DNA of 5,534 bases from Candidatus Rokuibacteriota bacterium (GTDB lineage Bacteria; Methylomirabilota; Methylomirabilia; Rokubacteriales; CSP1-6): assembly GCA_016177555.1 (NCBI GenBank), contig JACOVB010000046.1, forward strand, positions 1-5,534. The letters run 5' to 3'. The translations under genes and the position numbers were made by a program. Shown piece by piece: positions 1 through 5,534 of the stretch (its first letter is position 1; the number at the start of each line of letters is the position of its first letter). Under the pieces are notes generated by a model. It searched no databases. It was given only the letters and a program-made list of their open reading frames with translations, and was not told the DNA's origin.

Positions 1-509
1 TCGAGGCGACGGCGCTGGCGCTCCGGGCGCATCCGCAGTTCAACGCGAGCCTCGACGCGGCGGCCGGCGAGCTGATCCTGAAGCGCTACTACCATCTGGG
101 CGTGGCGGTGGCCACCGAGCGCGGGCTGATCGTTCCCGTGCTGCGCGACGTGGACCGGAAGCCCGTGATGGAGATCGCCCGCGAGCTGGGCGCCCTGGCC
201 CAGCGCGTGCGCGACGGCAAGGGCACGATCGAGGACCTGCGCGGCGGCACCTTCACCATCAGCAATATCGGCGCCCTGGGCGGGACCGGTGCCATCCCCA
301 TCATCAACTATCCCGAGGCCGCGATTCTCGGAGTGGCGCGGGCGCGGGAGGAGGCCGTCGTGCGCGAGGGACAGATCGTCCCGCGCCTCATGCTGCCGCT
401 GTCGCTCACCTTCGACCACCGCGTGGCCGACGGCGCCGACGGTGCCCGCTTCGCCTCGGAGATCGTGCGGCGCCTCGAGCACCCCGACCAGCTGCTGCTG
501 GGGCTGTGA
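1..509 (+). CDS. Dihydrolipoamide acyltransferase (E2) of a 2-oxoacid dehydrogenase complex, C-terminal part
   Basis: This is the 3' end of a gene whose start lies outside the window; the frame is open from base 3 and gives about 168 residues. It is the catalytic core of an E2 enzyme, which moves an acyl group from lipoyl-lysine to CoA in a cytoplasmic pyruvate or branched-chain 2-oxoacid dehydrogenase complex. Visible family motifs are TFTISNIGALGG (about 249-284), the INYPEAAILGV stretch, and the active-site motif DHRVADG, with catalytic His at 417-419 and Asp at 429-431. The lipoyl and E1/E3-binding domains would lie upstream and cannot be seen. The E3 gene follows 61 bases later on the same strand, as expected for a pdh/bkd-type operon. 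The acyl substrate cannot be decided from this fragment. An internal GTG at 102 is not the real start, because conserved E2 sequence continues upstream of it. Confidence 0.95.
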   Translation, partial: EATALALRAHPQFNASLDAAAGELILKRYYHLGVAVATERGLIVPVLRDVDRKPVMEIARELGALAQRVRDGKGTIEDLRGGTFTISNIGALGGTGAIPIINYPEAAILGVARAREEAVVREGQIVPRLMLPLSLTFDHRVADGADGARFASEIVRRLEHPDQLLLGL

Positions 510-553
510 TGCGGCGCGCCGTGATGCTGCGTCGTCTCCCCGGGTAACCGCGC

Positions 554-559
554 GAGGAG
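554..559 (+). promoter_or_regulatory. Ribosome binding site of lpdA
   Basis: GAGGAG lies 11 bases before ATG 571. It supports that start against the much longer open frame that begins inside the E2 gene. Confidence 0.6.
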
Positions 560-570
560 TCCTCTGCTCA

Positions 571-1956
571 ATGGTCATGGGCGATCTCGTGCGCGAGGTG
601 GACATGGCCGTGGTCGGCGGGGGGCCGGGCGGGTACTCGGCGGCCTTCCGCGCCGCGGAGCTGGGGCTCGAGGCCGTCGTCGTGGATGCCGGCAAGCGGC
701 TCGGCGGTGTCTGCCTGCACGAGGGCTGCATCCCGTCCAAGGCGCTGCTGCACGTCGCGGGACTGATCTCGGAGGCCGAGCGCGCGCGGGAGCTCGGGGT
801 GGACTTCGGCGAGCCACGGATCGCGCTGGATGCCCTGCGCACATGGAAGACGGAGCGGGTCGTGGGGCGGCTCGCGCGGGGGCTGGCGGCCGTGGCGAAA
901 GGCAAGGGCGTGGACGTGGTCGGCGGGCGCGCCGTGTTCGAGAGCTCGCGCGGACTCAGGGTCGAGGGGGACGAGCCGCAGAAGATCCGCTTCGCCCACG
1001 CCATCGTCGCCACCGGGTCGCGGCCCGCCATGCTTCCGGGCCTCGCGGCGCGCAGCGAACGCATCATGGACTCCACGGCGGCGGTGGAGCTGCCTGATGT
1101 CCCCGAACGACTCCTCGTGATCGGCGGCGGGTACATCGGCCTCGAGCTGGGCACGGTGTACGCCGCCCTCGGCAGCCGGGTTACCGTGGTGGAGATGATG
1201 GACGGGCTCCTGCCTGGAGTCGATCGCGATCTGGTCCAGCCGCTGGCCCGCCGTGTGGAGAAGCTGTTCGCCGAGGTCCACCTGGGAGCGCGCGTGGCCG
1301 GCCTCGTGGACAGCGGAGCCGTCGTCGAGGCGCGCATCGAGGGCCGGGCCGCCATGGTGTTCGACCGCGTGCTGATGGCCGTGGGGCGCCGGGCGCAGAG
1401 CGACGGGCTGGGGCTCGAAGCCACGCGCGTTCGCCCGGACGCGCGCGGGGTGATTCCCGTCGACGACCGCTGCCGGACGGAAGACCCGCGGATCTATGCC
1501 GTGGGGGATGTCACGGGCGAGCCCATGCTGGCCCACCGCGCCATGCGCCAGGGCAAGGTCGCGGCCGAGGCCATCGCGGGGCGCCCGGCGGCCTTCGACA
1601 ATCGAGCCGTGCCGGCGGTCGTCTTCACGGATCCCGAGGTGGCGTGGTGCGGCCTGACCGAGCATGAGGCCCAGGCGGCCGGGCGCGAGGTGCGCATCGG
1701 GAAGTTCGCGTGGGCAGCCTCGGGCCGGGCCGCCACGCTGGGCCGCTCGGACGGACTGACGAAGCTCGTGATCGACCCGACCTCGGGCCGGGTCCTCGGC
1801 GTCGGGATCGTCGGGCCCGGCGCCGGAGAGCTGATCGCGGAAGGCGCGCTGGCCGTCGAGAACGCGCTCCTGGCCGAGGATGTCGCCGCGACCATCCACG
1901 CGCATCCCACGCTATCCGAGGGCCTCATGGAGGCCGCCGAGAGCCTGTTGCGCTAG
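571..1956 (+). CDS. lpdA: Dihydrolipoyl dehydrogenase (E3)
   Basis: The product is a 461-residue FAD- and NAD-dependent oxidoreductase that reoxidises dihydrolipoyl groups on E2; the length is normal for the family. It has an N-terminal FAD-binding GxGxxG (G16, G18, G21), the redox disulfide in GGVCLHEGCIPSK (Cys48, Cys53), a second GxGxxG for NAD (G185, G187, G190), the FAD-contacting AVGDV motif (Asp313), and a C-terminal dimerisation domain with the catalytic HPTLSE (His445, Glu450). All catalytic residues are present. I chose ATG 571 because GAGGAG at 554-559 is 11 bases upstream and the FAD fold starts soon after; ATG 577 is an alternative. The frame stays open further upstream to 289, but that part overlaps the E2 gene and has no homologous character. 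It is probably co-transcribed with E2. Its TAG stop runs into an inverted-repeat element. Confidence 0.96.
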   Translation: MVMGDLVREVDMAVVGGGPGGYSAAFRAAELGLEAVVVDAGKRLGGVCLHEGCIPSKALLHVAGLISEAERARELGVDFGEPRIALDALRTWKTERVVGRLARGLAAVAKGKGVDVVGGRAVFESSRGLRVEGDEPQKIRFAHAIVATGSRPAMLPGLAARSERIMDSTAAVELPDVPERLLVIGGGYIGLELGTVYAALGSRVTVVEMMDGLLPGVDRDLVQPLARRVEKLFAEVHLGARVAGLVDSGAVVEARIEGRAAMVFDRVLMAVGRRAQSDGLGLEATRVRPDARGVIPVDDRCRTEDPRIYAVGDVTGEPMLAHRAMRQGKVAAEAIAGRPAAFDNRAVPAVVFTDPEVAWCGLTEHEAQAAGREVRIGKFAWAASGRAATLGRSDGLTKLVIDPTSGRVLGVGIVGPGAGELIAEGALAVENALLAEDVAATIHAHPTLSEGLMEAAESLLR

Positions 1957-2140
1957 CAGGCCGCTCAAACAGGCCCATCTGCGGCGTTGGCTCGGTCGCT
2001 CCTCGCTCAACGTGGCTCGCTCACGCTCGCCCGGATCTCCGGATCCGCTCACCTCGCCTCCGGCTCGGCTCGCCAAGCGAAGTACGCCTCGCCCGTCGCC
2101 TCCCTCGCCGCTTGCATCTGGACCTGTTTGAGCGGCCTGC
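1956..2140. repeat. Intergenic element of about 185 bp with 18-bp terminal inverted repeats
   Basis: The left arm GCAGGCCGCTCAAACAGG (1956-1973) is the exact reverse complement of 2123-2140. After one mismatch the pairing continues for three more bases (1975-1977 with 2119-2121), giving 21 of 22 matches. The arms enclose about 149 bases without a gene, rich in GCTCG/GCTCC steps on the + strand. In the middle is a small hairpin, CGGATC (2032-2037) with GATCCG (2042-2047) around a TCCG loop. The left arm begins on the last base of the lpdA stop codon. There is no transposase and no clear target-site duplication. It resembles a MITE or REP/BIME-type dispersed palindromic element, and it could help end or stabilise the lpdA transcript. 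No U-tract follows, so a classical intrinsic terminator is not supported. Copy number in the genome cannot be seen here. Confidence 0.75.
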
Positions 2141-2179
2141 GGGGGACCTCGGGCCTCGTGCTTGTCCCCGCGCTCCGGC

Positions 2180-2208
2180 TGGACAGTGGTCGGAGCGGCC
2201 CCTATACT
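2180..2208 (+). promoter_or_regulatory. Sigma70-type promoter for the LysR gene and selenium cluster
   Basis: TGGACA (2180-2185, five of six matches to TTGACA) and TATACT (2203-2208, five of six matches to TATAAT) are separated by exactly 17 bases. This AT-rich -10 box stands out in very GC-rich surroundings. The expected transcription start is near 2215, only a few bases before the LysR ATG at 2219, so the mRNA would be leaderless or nearly so. Confidence 0.65.
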
Positions 2209-2218
2209 CAGTTCCGTC

Positions 2219-3121
2219 ATGGACCTCCGCCAGCTCGAGATCTTCGTCAAGGTCGCCGAGATCGGTTCGTTCTCGAGGGCGGCCGAGGCCCTGCATCTCA
2301 CGCAGCCCACGGTGTCGGAGCACATCCGCACGCTGGAGGACGAGCTCGGAGTGCGGCTGCTCGATCGCCTCGGACGCGGGGCCGCGGTGACGCGCGCCGG
2401 AGAGCTGCTGGTCTCCTACGCGAGCCGCATGCTCGCACTCCAGCGTGAGGCGCGCCAGGCGCTGGACAGCTTCCAGGGGAAGATGAGCGGCGGGTTGCTC
2501 ATCGGCGCGAGCACGATCCCCGGCGAGTACGTCCTGCCGCCCCTCATCGGCCGCTTCAAGGACAAGTACCCCGAGATCTCCATCACGCTCCTGATCGGCG
2601 ACAGCCAGGCCGTCGTGGGCTGGGTGGTAGAGGGGAAGGCCGAGCTCGGCGTCGTCGGCGCCCGCCTGCCCCACCGGGCGGTGGAGTACCGAGAGCTGAT
2701 GCCCGACGAGGAGGTCGTCGTGGTGCCTGCCGGCCATGCGTGGCACGGCCGCACCCAGGTGACCCTCGAGGAGCTCAGGGCCGAGCCCCTCCTGATCCGC
2801 GAGCGAGGGTCGGGGACGCGCGCGGCGCTGGAAGCGGCGCTCGCCGCCGCCGATCTGCGTCTCGATGCCTTCCGGATCGTGGGGGAGATGGGCTCGACGC
2901 AGGCCATCAAGCAAGCTGTCAAGGCGGGCGTCGGCATCTCGGTCCTCTCCAGGCGCGCCGTGGAGGAGGAGTGCCGGCACGGCCTCCTCTGGGGTCTCCG
3001 CGTGAAGGACCTGAGCGTGACCCGCGCATTCCACGTGGTGACCCACAGGGACCGCAGCCGGTCCCCGCTGGCCGAGGCCTTCCGGGTCTTCCTGGATGCC
3101 GAGTCGGCCGAGCGCGACTGA
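2219..3121 (+). CDS. LysR-family transcriptional regulator, selenium-metabolism-associated type
   Basis: The product is a 300-residue LysR-type regulator, a normal full length. An N-terminal winged helix-turn-helix (about residues 3-62; helices around SFSRAAEALHLTQPTVSEHI, residues 17-36) precedes a linker helix and a periplasmic-binding-protein-like effector domain from about residue 89 to the end, including GASTIPGEY (96-104). The overall sequence style matches the LysR subfamily that occurs next to selD, and selD does follow 50 bases downstream. The effector is unknown; a selenium compound or a linked sulfur metabolite is an inference from context. I chose ATG 2219 because LysR proteins typically begin MDLRQLEIF. 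The frame extends upstream to GTG 2162, but the promoter lies within that extension. No Shine-Dalgarno sequence precedes ATG 2219, consistent with leaderless translation. Confidence 0.92.
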   Translation: MDLRQLEIFVKVAEIGSFSRAAEALHLTQPTVSEHIRTLEDELGVRLLDRLGRGAAVTRAGELLVSYASRMLALQREARQALDSFQGKMSGGLLIGASTIPGEYVLPPLIGRFKDKYPEISITLLIGDSQAVVGWVVEGKAELGVVGARLPHRAVEYRELMPDEEVVVVPAGHAWHGRTQVTLEELRAEPLLIRERGSGTRAALEAALAAADLRLDAFRIVGEMGSTQAIKQAVKAGVGISVLSRRAVEEECRHGLLWGLRVKDLSVTRAFHVVTHRDRSRSPLAEAFRVFLDAESAERD

Positions 3122-3161
3122 ACCGTTCCCCGCGCTCTCGGCATCCAAACATCACGAGGCC

Positions 3162-3168
3162 GAGGGAG
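3162..3168 (+). promoter_or_regulatory. Ribosome binding site of selD
   Basis: GAGGGAG lies 3 bases before ATG 3172, which is close, and 15 bases before an alternative in-frame ATG at 3184. It supports initiation upstream of the in-frame TGA rather than at ATG 3256. Its first bases can pair with an upstream CTCTCGGC (3135-3142), so access may be modulated. Confidence 0.5.
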
Positions 3169-3171
3169 ACC

Positions 3172-4251
3172 ATGGACACGCCGATGCCAGCGCCGCGCAG
3201 CGGGAAGGAGATCCGCCTCACCAGCTACGCCGCCTGCGCCGGCTGAGCCTCCAAGATGGGTCCCGGGGATCTCCGGGACGTGCTGGGGGGGCTCAAGCAG
3301 GAGGAGCCCCCCGACCTCCTCGTGGGGCTTGGGCACAGCGACGACGCCGCGGTCTACCGCATCAGCGACGAGGTTGCGGTGGTGGAGACCGTGGACTTCT
3401 TCCCGCCCATCGTCGACGACCCGTACCTCTACGGCGCCATCGCGGCGGCCAACTCCATGTCGGACGTCTACGCCATGGGCGGGCAGGTGCTCTTCGCCCT
3501 CAACGTGGCAGGCTTTCCCCGGGAGCTCCCGCAGGACACCATCGCGGCCATCTTCCGCGGGGGAGCGGACAAGGTGCGCGAGGCCGGTGGCGTCATCGCG
3601 GGCGGCCACACCGTGGTGGATGCCGAGCCGAAGTACGGGCTGTGCGTCACCGGGCGGGTGCACCCCTCGAGGATCTTCATCAAGGGGGGGCTGCGCGCCG
3701 GCGAGTGCCTGTTTCTCTCCAAGCCCCTGGGGACCGGCGTGATCGCGACCGCCGCGAAGGCGGATGCCTGCGATCCCGCGGTGCTCGACGAGGCCATCGA
3801 GAGCATGCTCCGGCTGAACCGCGCGGCCTCGGAGGTGGCGCAGGAGGTGGGCGTGCGCGGGGCCACCGACATCACCGGCTTCGGCCTTCTCGGCCACGCC
3901 GCCGAGATGGTGGAGGCCTCCGGTGCCGGCATCGCGCTGCGCGCGAAGGACCTGCCGCTGCTCCCGGGCGCCCTGGTCCTGGCCGAGAAGGGGCACTGGA
4001 GCGGCGGCATGAAGCGCAACCGGCGCCACGTGGAGCACACCCTCGGCGAGAGTGGACGGCTCGCCATCGATCCCTCGGTGCCGGAGGCGCTCGTTGGACT
4101 CCTCTTCGAGGCTGAGACCTCCGGGGGACTCCTCTTCTCGGTTCCTCGAGAGCGCCGGAGCGCCGTGATCGAGGGCTTCGCTCGGCGTGGGGAGCCATGC
4201 TGGGAGATCGGCGAGGTGACCGAAGAGGCGAAGATCGCCGTCCACGCATAG
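3172..4251 (+). CDS. selD: Selenide, water dikinase (selenophosphate synthetase), a selenoprotein with Sec encoded by TGA at 3244-3246
   Basis: SelD makes selenophosphate from selenide and ATP, the selenium donor for selenocysteyl-tRNA and selenouridine. Read through the in-frame TGA, the product has 359 residues, close to the usual 340-350. The N-terminus EIRLTSYAACAG-U-ASKMGPGDL aligns with E. coli SelD, where LTQY...GCGCK carries catalytic Cys17 and Lys20; here these are Sec25 and Lys28. ATP/metal-binding aspartates are conserved: HSDDAAVY (Asp58), TVDFF (Asp75), SMSDVYAMGG (Asp98) and TDITGFGLLGH (Asp233). IAGGHTV, KPLGTGV and ETSGGLL also fit. A SECIS-like hairpin starts right after the TGA. 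ATG 3172 is preferred for its ribosome binding site; ATG 3184 is possible. A conventional caller would start at ATG 3256 and lose the active site, glycine-rich loop and Lys28. It probably lies in one operon with the LysR gene, and the transporter genes follow downstream. Confidence 0.95.
3247..3292 (+). promoter_or_regulatory. Bacterial SECIS element within selD
   Basis: The RNA directly after the UGA can fold into a two-part hairpin. The upper stem is GTCCCGG (3260-3266) paired without mismatch to CCGGGAC (3273-3279), closing the six-base loop GGATCT (3267-3272). A lower stem pairs GCCTCC (3247-3252) with GGGGGC (3287-3292), including one G-U pair, and is separated from the upper stem by an internal loop. 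The UGA is 20 bases from the apical loop and the loop starts with G, both of which fit known bacterial SECIS elements that bind SelB, such as that of E. coli fdhF. The fold was worked out by eye; no energy was calculated. Confidence 0.75.
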
Positions 4252-4336
4252 GCGTCCTCGATTCAAGTCCGCCCCGCCTATCGCTCCCGCCAATGTGACC
4301 GAGTATCGAATCCCGATCGCGTGAGTGGGCATCTCA

Positions 4337-4360
4337 ACGGGCGTCATCCACGACGCTCGT
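4337..4360 (+). promoter_or_regulatory. Hairpin just before the transporter gene ribosome binding site
   Basis: ACGGGCGTC (4337-4345) pairs with GACGCTCGT (4352-4360), nine pairs including one G-T, around the loop ATCCAC. It ends one base before the Shine-Dalgarno sequence at 4361. There is no T-run, so it is not a typical terminator. It may be an mRNA processing, stabilising or translation-control structure. Its function is unknown. Confidence 0.4.
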
Positions 4361-4367
4361 GAGGGGG
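4361..4367 (+). promoter_or_regulatory. Ribosome binding site that fixes the GTG start of the binding-protein gene
   Basis: GAGGGGG is followed by a 5-base spacer and then GTG 4373. This decides the start in favour of GTG 4373 over the upstream GTG at 4325. Confidence 0.7.
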
Positions 4368-4372
4368 ATTTC

Positions 4373-5251
4373 GTGATCACACGCCTGCGCGCGGAACTGG
4401 GCACGGCGCTTCTGCTCCTGCTGGTGACGTCGGCCGCGGTGGGGCCGGCCCGGGGCGACACGACGGAGATCCTCAGGGTTTCCGCCATCCCCGATGAGAG
4501 CCCCAGCGAGCTGCTGCGGATCTACGCCCCGTTTGCCGAGTACCTCTCGCGGGAGCTTCGCATGAAGGTCCAGTTCACGCCGGTGGTGGACTACGCGGCC
4601 ACGGTCGAGGGGCTGGCCGCGAAGAAGCTCGATATGGTGTGGTACGGCGGCTTCACGTCCGTCCAGGCCGTGCGGCGGACCAACGGCACGGCGCGGCGGC
4701 TCGTGCTGCGGCAGGAGGATGCCGAGTTCAGGTCGGTCTTTGTTGCGCGCCCCGGCTCCGGCATCAAGGGCCTGGAGGATCTTCGGGGCAAGACATTCGC
4801 CTTTGGCTCGGTCTCGTCCACCTCGGGCCACCTGATGCCGCGGTACTTCCTCTTGCAGGCGCGGATCACTCCCGAGAAGGACCTGAAGCAGGTGGCGTTC
4901 TCCGGGGCCCATGACGCCACGGCGCTCTGGGTCGAGTCGGGGAAGGTGGACGCTGGCGCCCTGAACTTCCTCGTCTGGGACAAGCTGGTCCAGCAGCAGA
5001 AGGTCGATCGGTCCAAGGTGGCGGTGTTCTACACGACGCCGCCCTACGTGGACTACGTGTGGACCGCCCGGGGGGAGCTGGACCAGGGGCTCCTGGACCG
5101 GATCACGGCGGCGTTCCTCAAGCTCGACTACCGGAACCCCGAGCACAAGAAGCTGCTCGATCTGCACCGGACGAAGAAGTACATCAAGGCCAAGGACACG
5201 GACTGGAAGGGGACCGAGGAGGCCGCCATCGCGGCTGGGTTGCTCAAGTAG
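4373..5251 (+). CDS. Periplasmic substrate-binding protein of a putative selenate/selenium-oxyanion ABC transporter (PhnD-like)
   Basis: The product is a 292-residue exported solute-binding protein of the phosphate/phosphonate (PhnD) fold class. A Sec-type signal peptide is visible: basic start (Arg4, Arg6), a hydrophobic core of leucines, and likely cleavage after Gly28 (ARG|DTTE). The mature protein begins with the first strand LRVSAIPDESP, then has the binding-cleft segments WYGGF (90-94) and SVSSTSGH (146-153, the serine/threonine-rich oxyanion-binding loop known from PhnD), then FSGAHDATALWVESGKVDAG. This wording is typical of the PhnD-like family annotated as putative selenate-binding because it occurs beside selD, as here. 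The actual ligand (selenate, selenite or another anion) is not proven. GTG 4373 was chosen for its strong ribosome binding site and because the signal peptide starts there. The stop directly abuts the ATPase gene. Confidence 0.9.
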   Translation: MITRLRAELGTALLLLLVTSAAVGPARGDTTEILRVSAIPDESPSELLRIYAPFAEYLSRELRMKVQFTPVVDYAATVEGLAAKKLDMVWYGGFTSVQAVRRTNGTARRLVLRQEDAEFRSVFVARPGSGIKGLEDLRGKTFAFGSVSSTSGHLMPRYFLLQARITPEKDLKQVAFSGAHDATALWVESGKVDAGALNFLVWDKLVQQQKVDRSKVAVFYTTPPYVDYVWTARGELDQGLLDRITAAFLKLDYRNPEHKKLLDLHRTKKYIKAKDTDWKGTEEAAIAAGLLK

Positions 5252-5534
5252 ATGTACGAGCTTCTCGACCTGCGCAAGGTGTTCAACGACGGCACCGCGG
5301 GCCTCGACGGCCTCACGCTGACCGTGGGGCCCGGTGAGCAGGTCGCCGTCGTCGGTCCGAGCGGGGCCGGCAAGACCACGCTCTTCCGGATCATGAACCT
5401 GACCCTGCTCCCCACTTCGGGGATCGTGAGGCTCGACGGGATCGACGTGACGCGGCTGTCGGATGTCGAGCTCCGCCAGGCGCGGATGCGGATCGGGACG
5501 ATCTATCAGCAGCACAATCTGGTGGGCCGGCTCA
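5252..5534 (+). CDS. ABC transporter ATP-binding protein (PhnC-like), N-terminal part
   Basis: The gene is cut by the window end; 94 residues are seen. It has the Walker A motif GPSGAGKT (35-42), the LDG...[14 protein letters not shown] segment usual in phosphonate-type ATPases, and the Q-loop IYQQHNLV (84-91, Gln86). The signature motif, Walker B and H-loop lie outside the window. ATG 5252 follows the TAG of the binding-protein gene with no gap, and no clear ribosome binding site is visible, so translational coupling is likely. It should energise uptake by the transporter whose periplasmic component is encoded just upstream; a permease gene is expected downstream. Confidence 0.93.
   Translation, partial: MYELLDLRKVFNDGTAGLDGLTLTVGPGEQVAVVGPSGAGKTTLFRIMNLTLLPTSGIVRLDGIDVTRLSDVELRQARMRIGTIYQQHNLVGRL

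Noticed and set aside
509..547. Twelve-codon ORF overlapping the E2 stop (TGATG), a possible leader peptide before lpdA
   Set aside because: It is very short and Arg/Leu-rich, with no ribosome binding site of its own; in GC-rich DNA it is most likely chance.
289..570. N-terminal 94-residue extension of dihydrolipoyl dehydrogenase, or an E2-E3 fusion
   Set aside because: The extension is in a different frame from the E2 gene it overlaps, has a frameshift-shadow composition rich in Arg, Pro and Ser, and a good ribosome binding site precedes ATG 571.
568..1905. Long minus-strand open frames (568-1905, 2021-3148, 2416-4488, 4334-5515)
   Set aside because: They lie opposite well-supported genes, are rich in Arg, His, Gly and Pro, show no recognisable domain, and are typical antisense shadows in very GC-rich DNA.
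1956..2140. CRISPR array or classical insertion sequence in the gap after lpdA
   Set aside because: There are no regularly spaced direct repeats with unique spacers, and no transposase frame; only a pair of inverted ends.
3256..4251. SelD starting at ATG 3256 as a complete 331-residue protein
   Set aside because: It would lack the conserved N-terminal catalytic Cys/Sec and Lys. SelD homology continues in frame upstream through the TGA, so this is an annotation artefact.
4256..4284. tRNA-like T-loop sequence (GATTCAAGTCC) after selD, which might suggest a tRNA remnant such as tRNA-Sec
   Set aside because: The flanking bases cannot form the T-stem, and no acceptor, D or anticodon arms are present upstream; the sequence just before it is the coding end of selD.
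4325..4372. Upstream GTG start for the periplasmic binding protein
   Set aside because: It would put 16 residues including acidic ones before the signal peptide and has no ribosome binding site, whereas GTG 4373 has an excellent one.

Overview
This is high-GC bacterial chromosomal DNA, and every gene is on the + strand. Codon use is strongly G/C-ending, and GTG as well as ATG starts occur. The gene content, the GC and a distinctive inverted-repeat element in the intergenic region suggest an uncultivated-type proteobacterial or Methylomirabilota/Rokubacteria-like soil or subsurface bacterium. That placement is inference from general style, not proof.

Layout: (1) Bases 1-1956 are the end of a 2-oxoacid dehydrogenase operon: the C-terminal catalytic part of a dihydrolipoamide acyltransferase (E2), then a complete dihydrolipoyl dehydrogenase (E3, lpd). 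(2) Bases 1957-2218 hold no gene. They contain an element of about 185 bp bounded by perfect 18-bp inverted repeats, whose left arm starts on the last base of the lpd stop codon, and then a good sigma70-type promoter. (3) Bases 2219-5534 are a selenium gene cluster: a LysR regulator of the type found beside selD, then selD, then a PhnD-like periplasmic protein of the putative selenate/selenium-oxyanion ABC transporter family, then the start of its ATPase.

The main result is that selD is longer than a standard gene caller would report. The reading frame continues upstream of the apparent ATG at 3256, through an in-frame TGA at 3244-3246, to a start at 3172. The residues before and after the TGA match the SelD N-terminus, and the TGA falls exactly on the catalytic Cys/Sec position. 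A hairpin of bacterial SECIS type lies directly downstream. The selenophosphate synthetase is therefore itself a selenoprotein, with Sec at residue 25.

How the genes work together (inference): the ABC transporter brings in an oxidised or other soluble selenium species. After reduction to selenide, SelD makes selenophosphate for selenocysteine (and possibly selenouridine) synthesis, and the LysR protein tunes the cluster. Because SelD needs Sec, the pathway depends on its own product. The E2/E3 genes belong to central carbon metabolism and look unrelated; the inverted-repeat element separates the two units.
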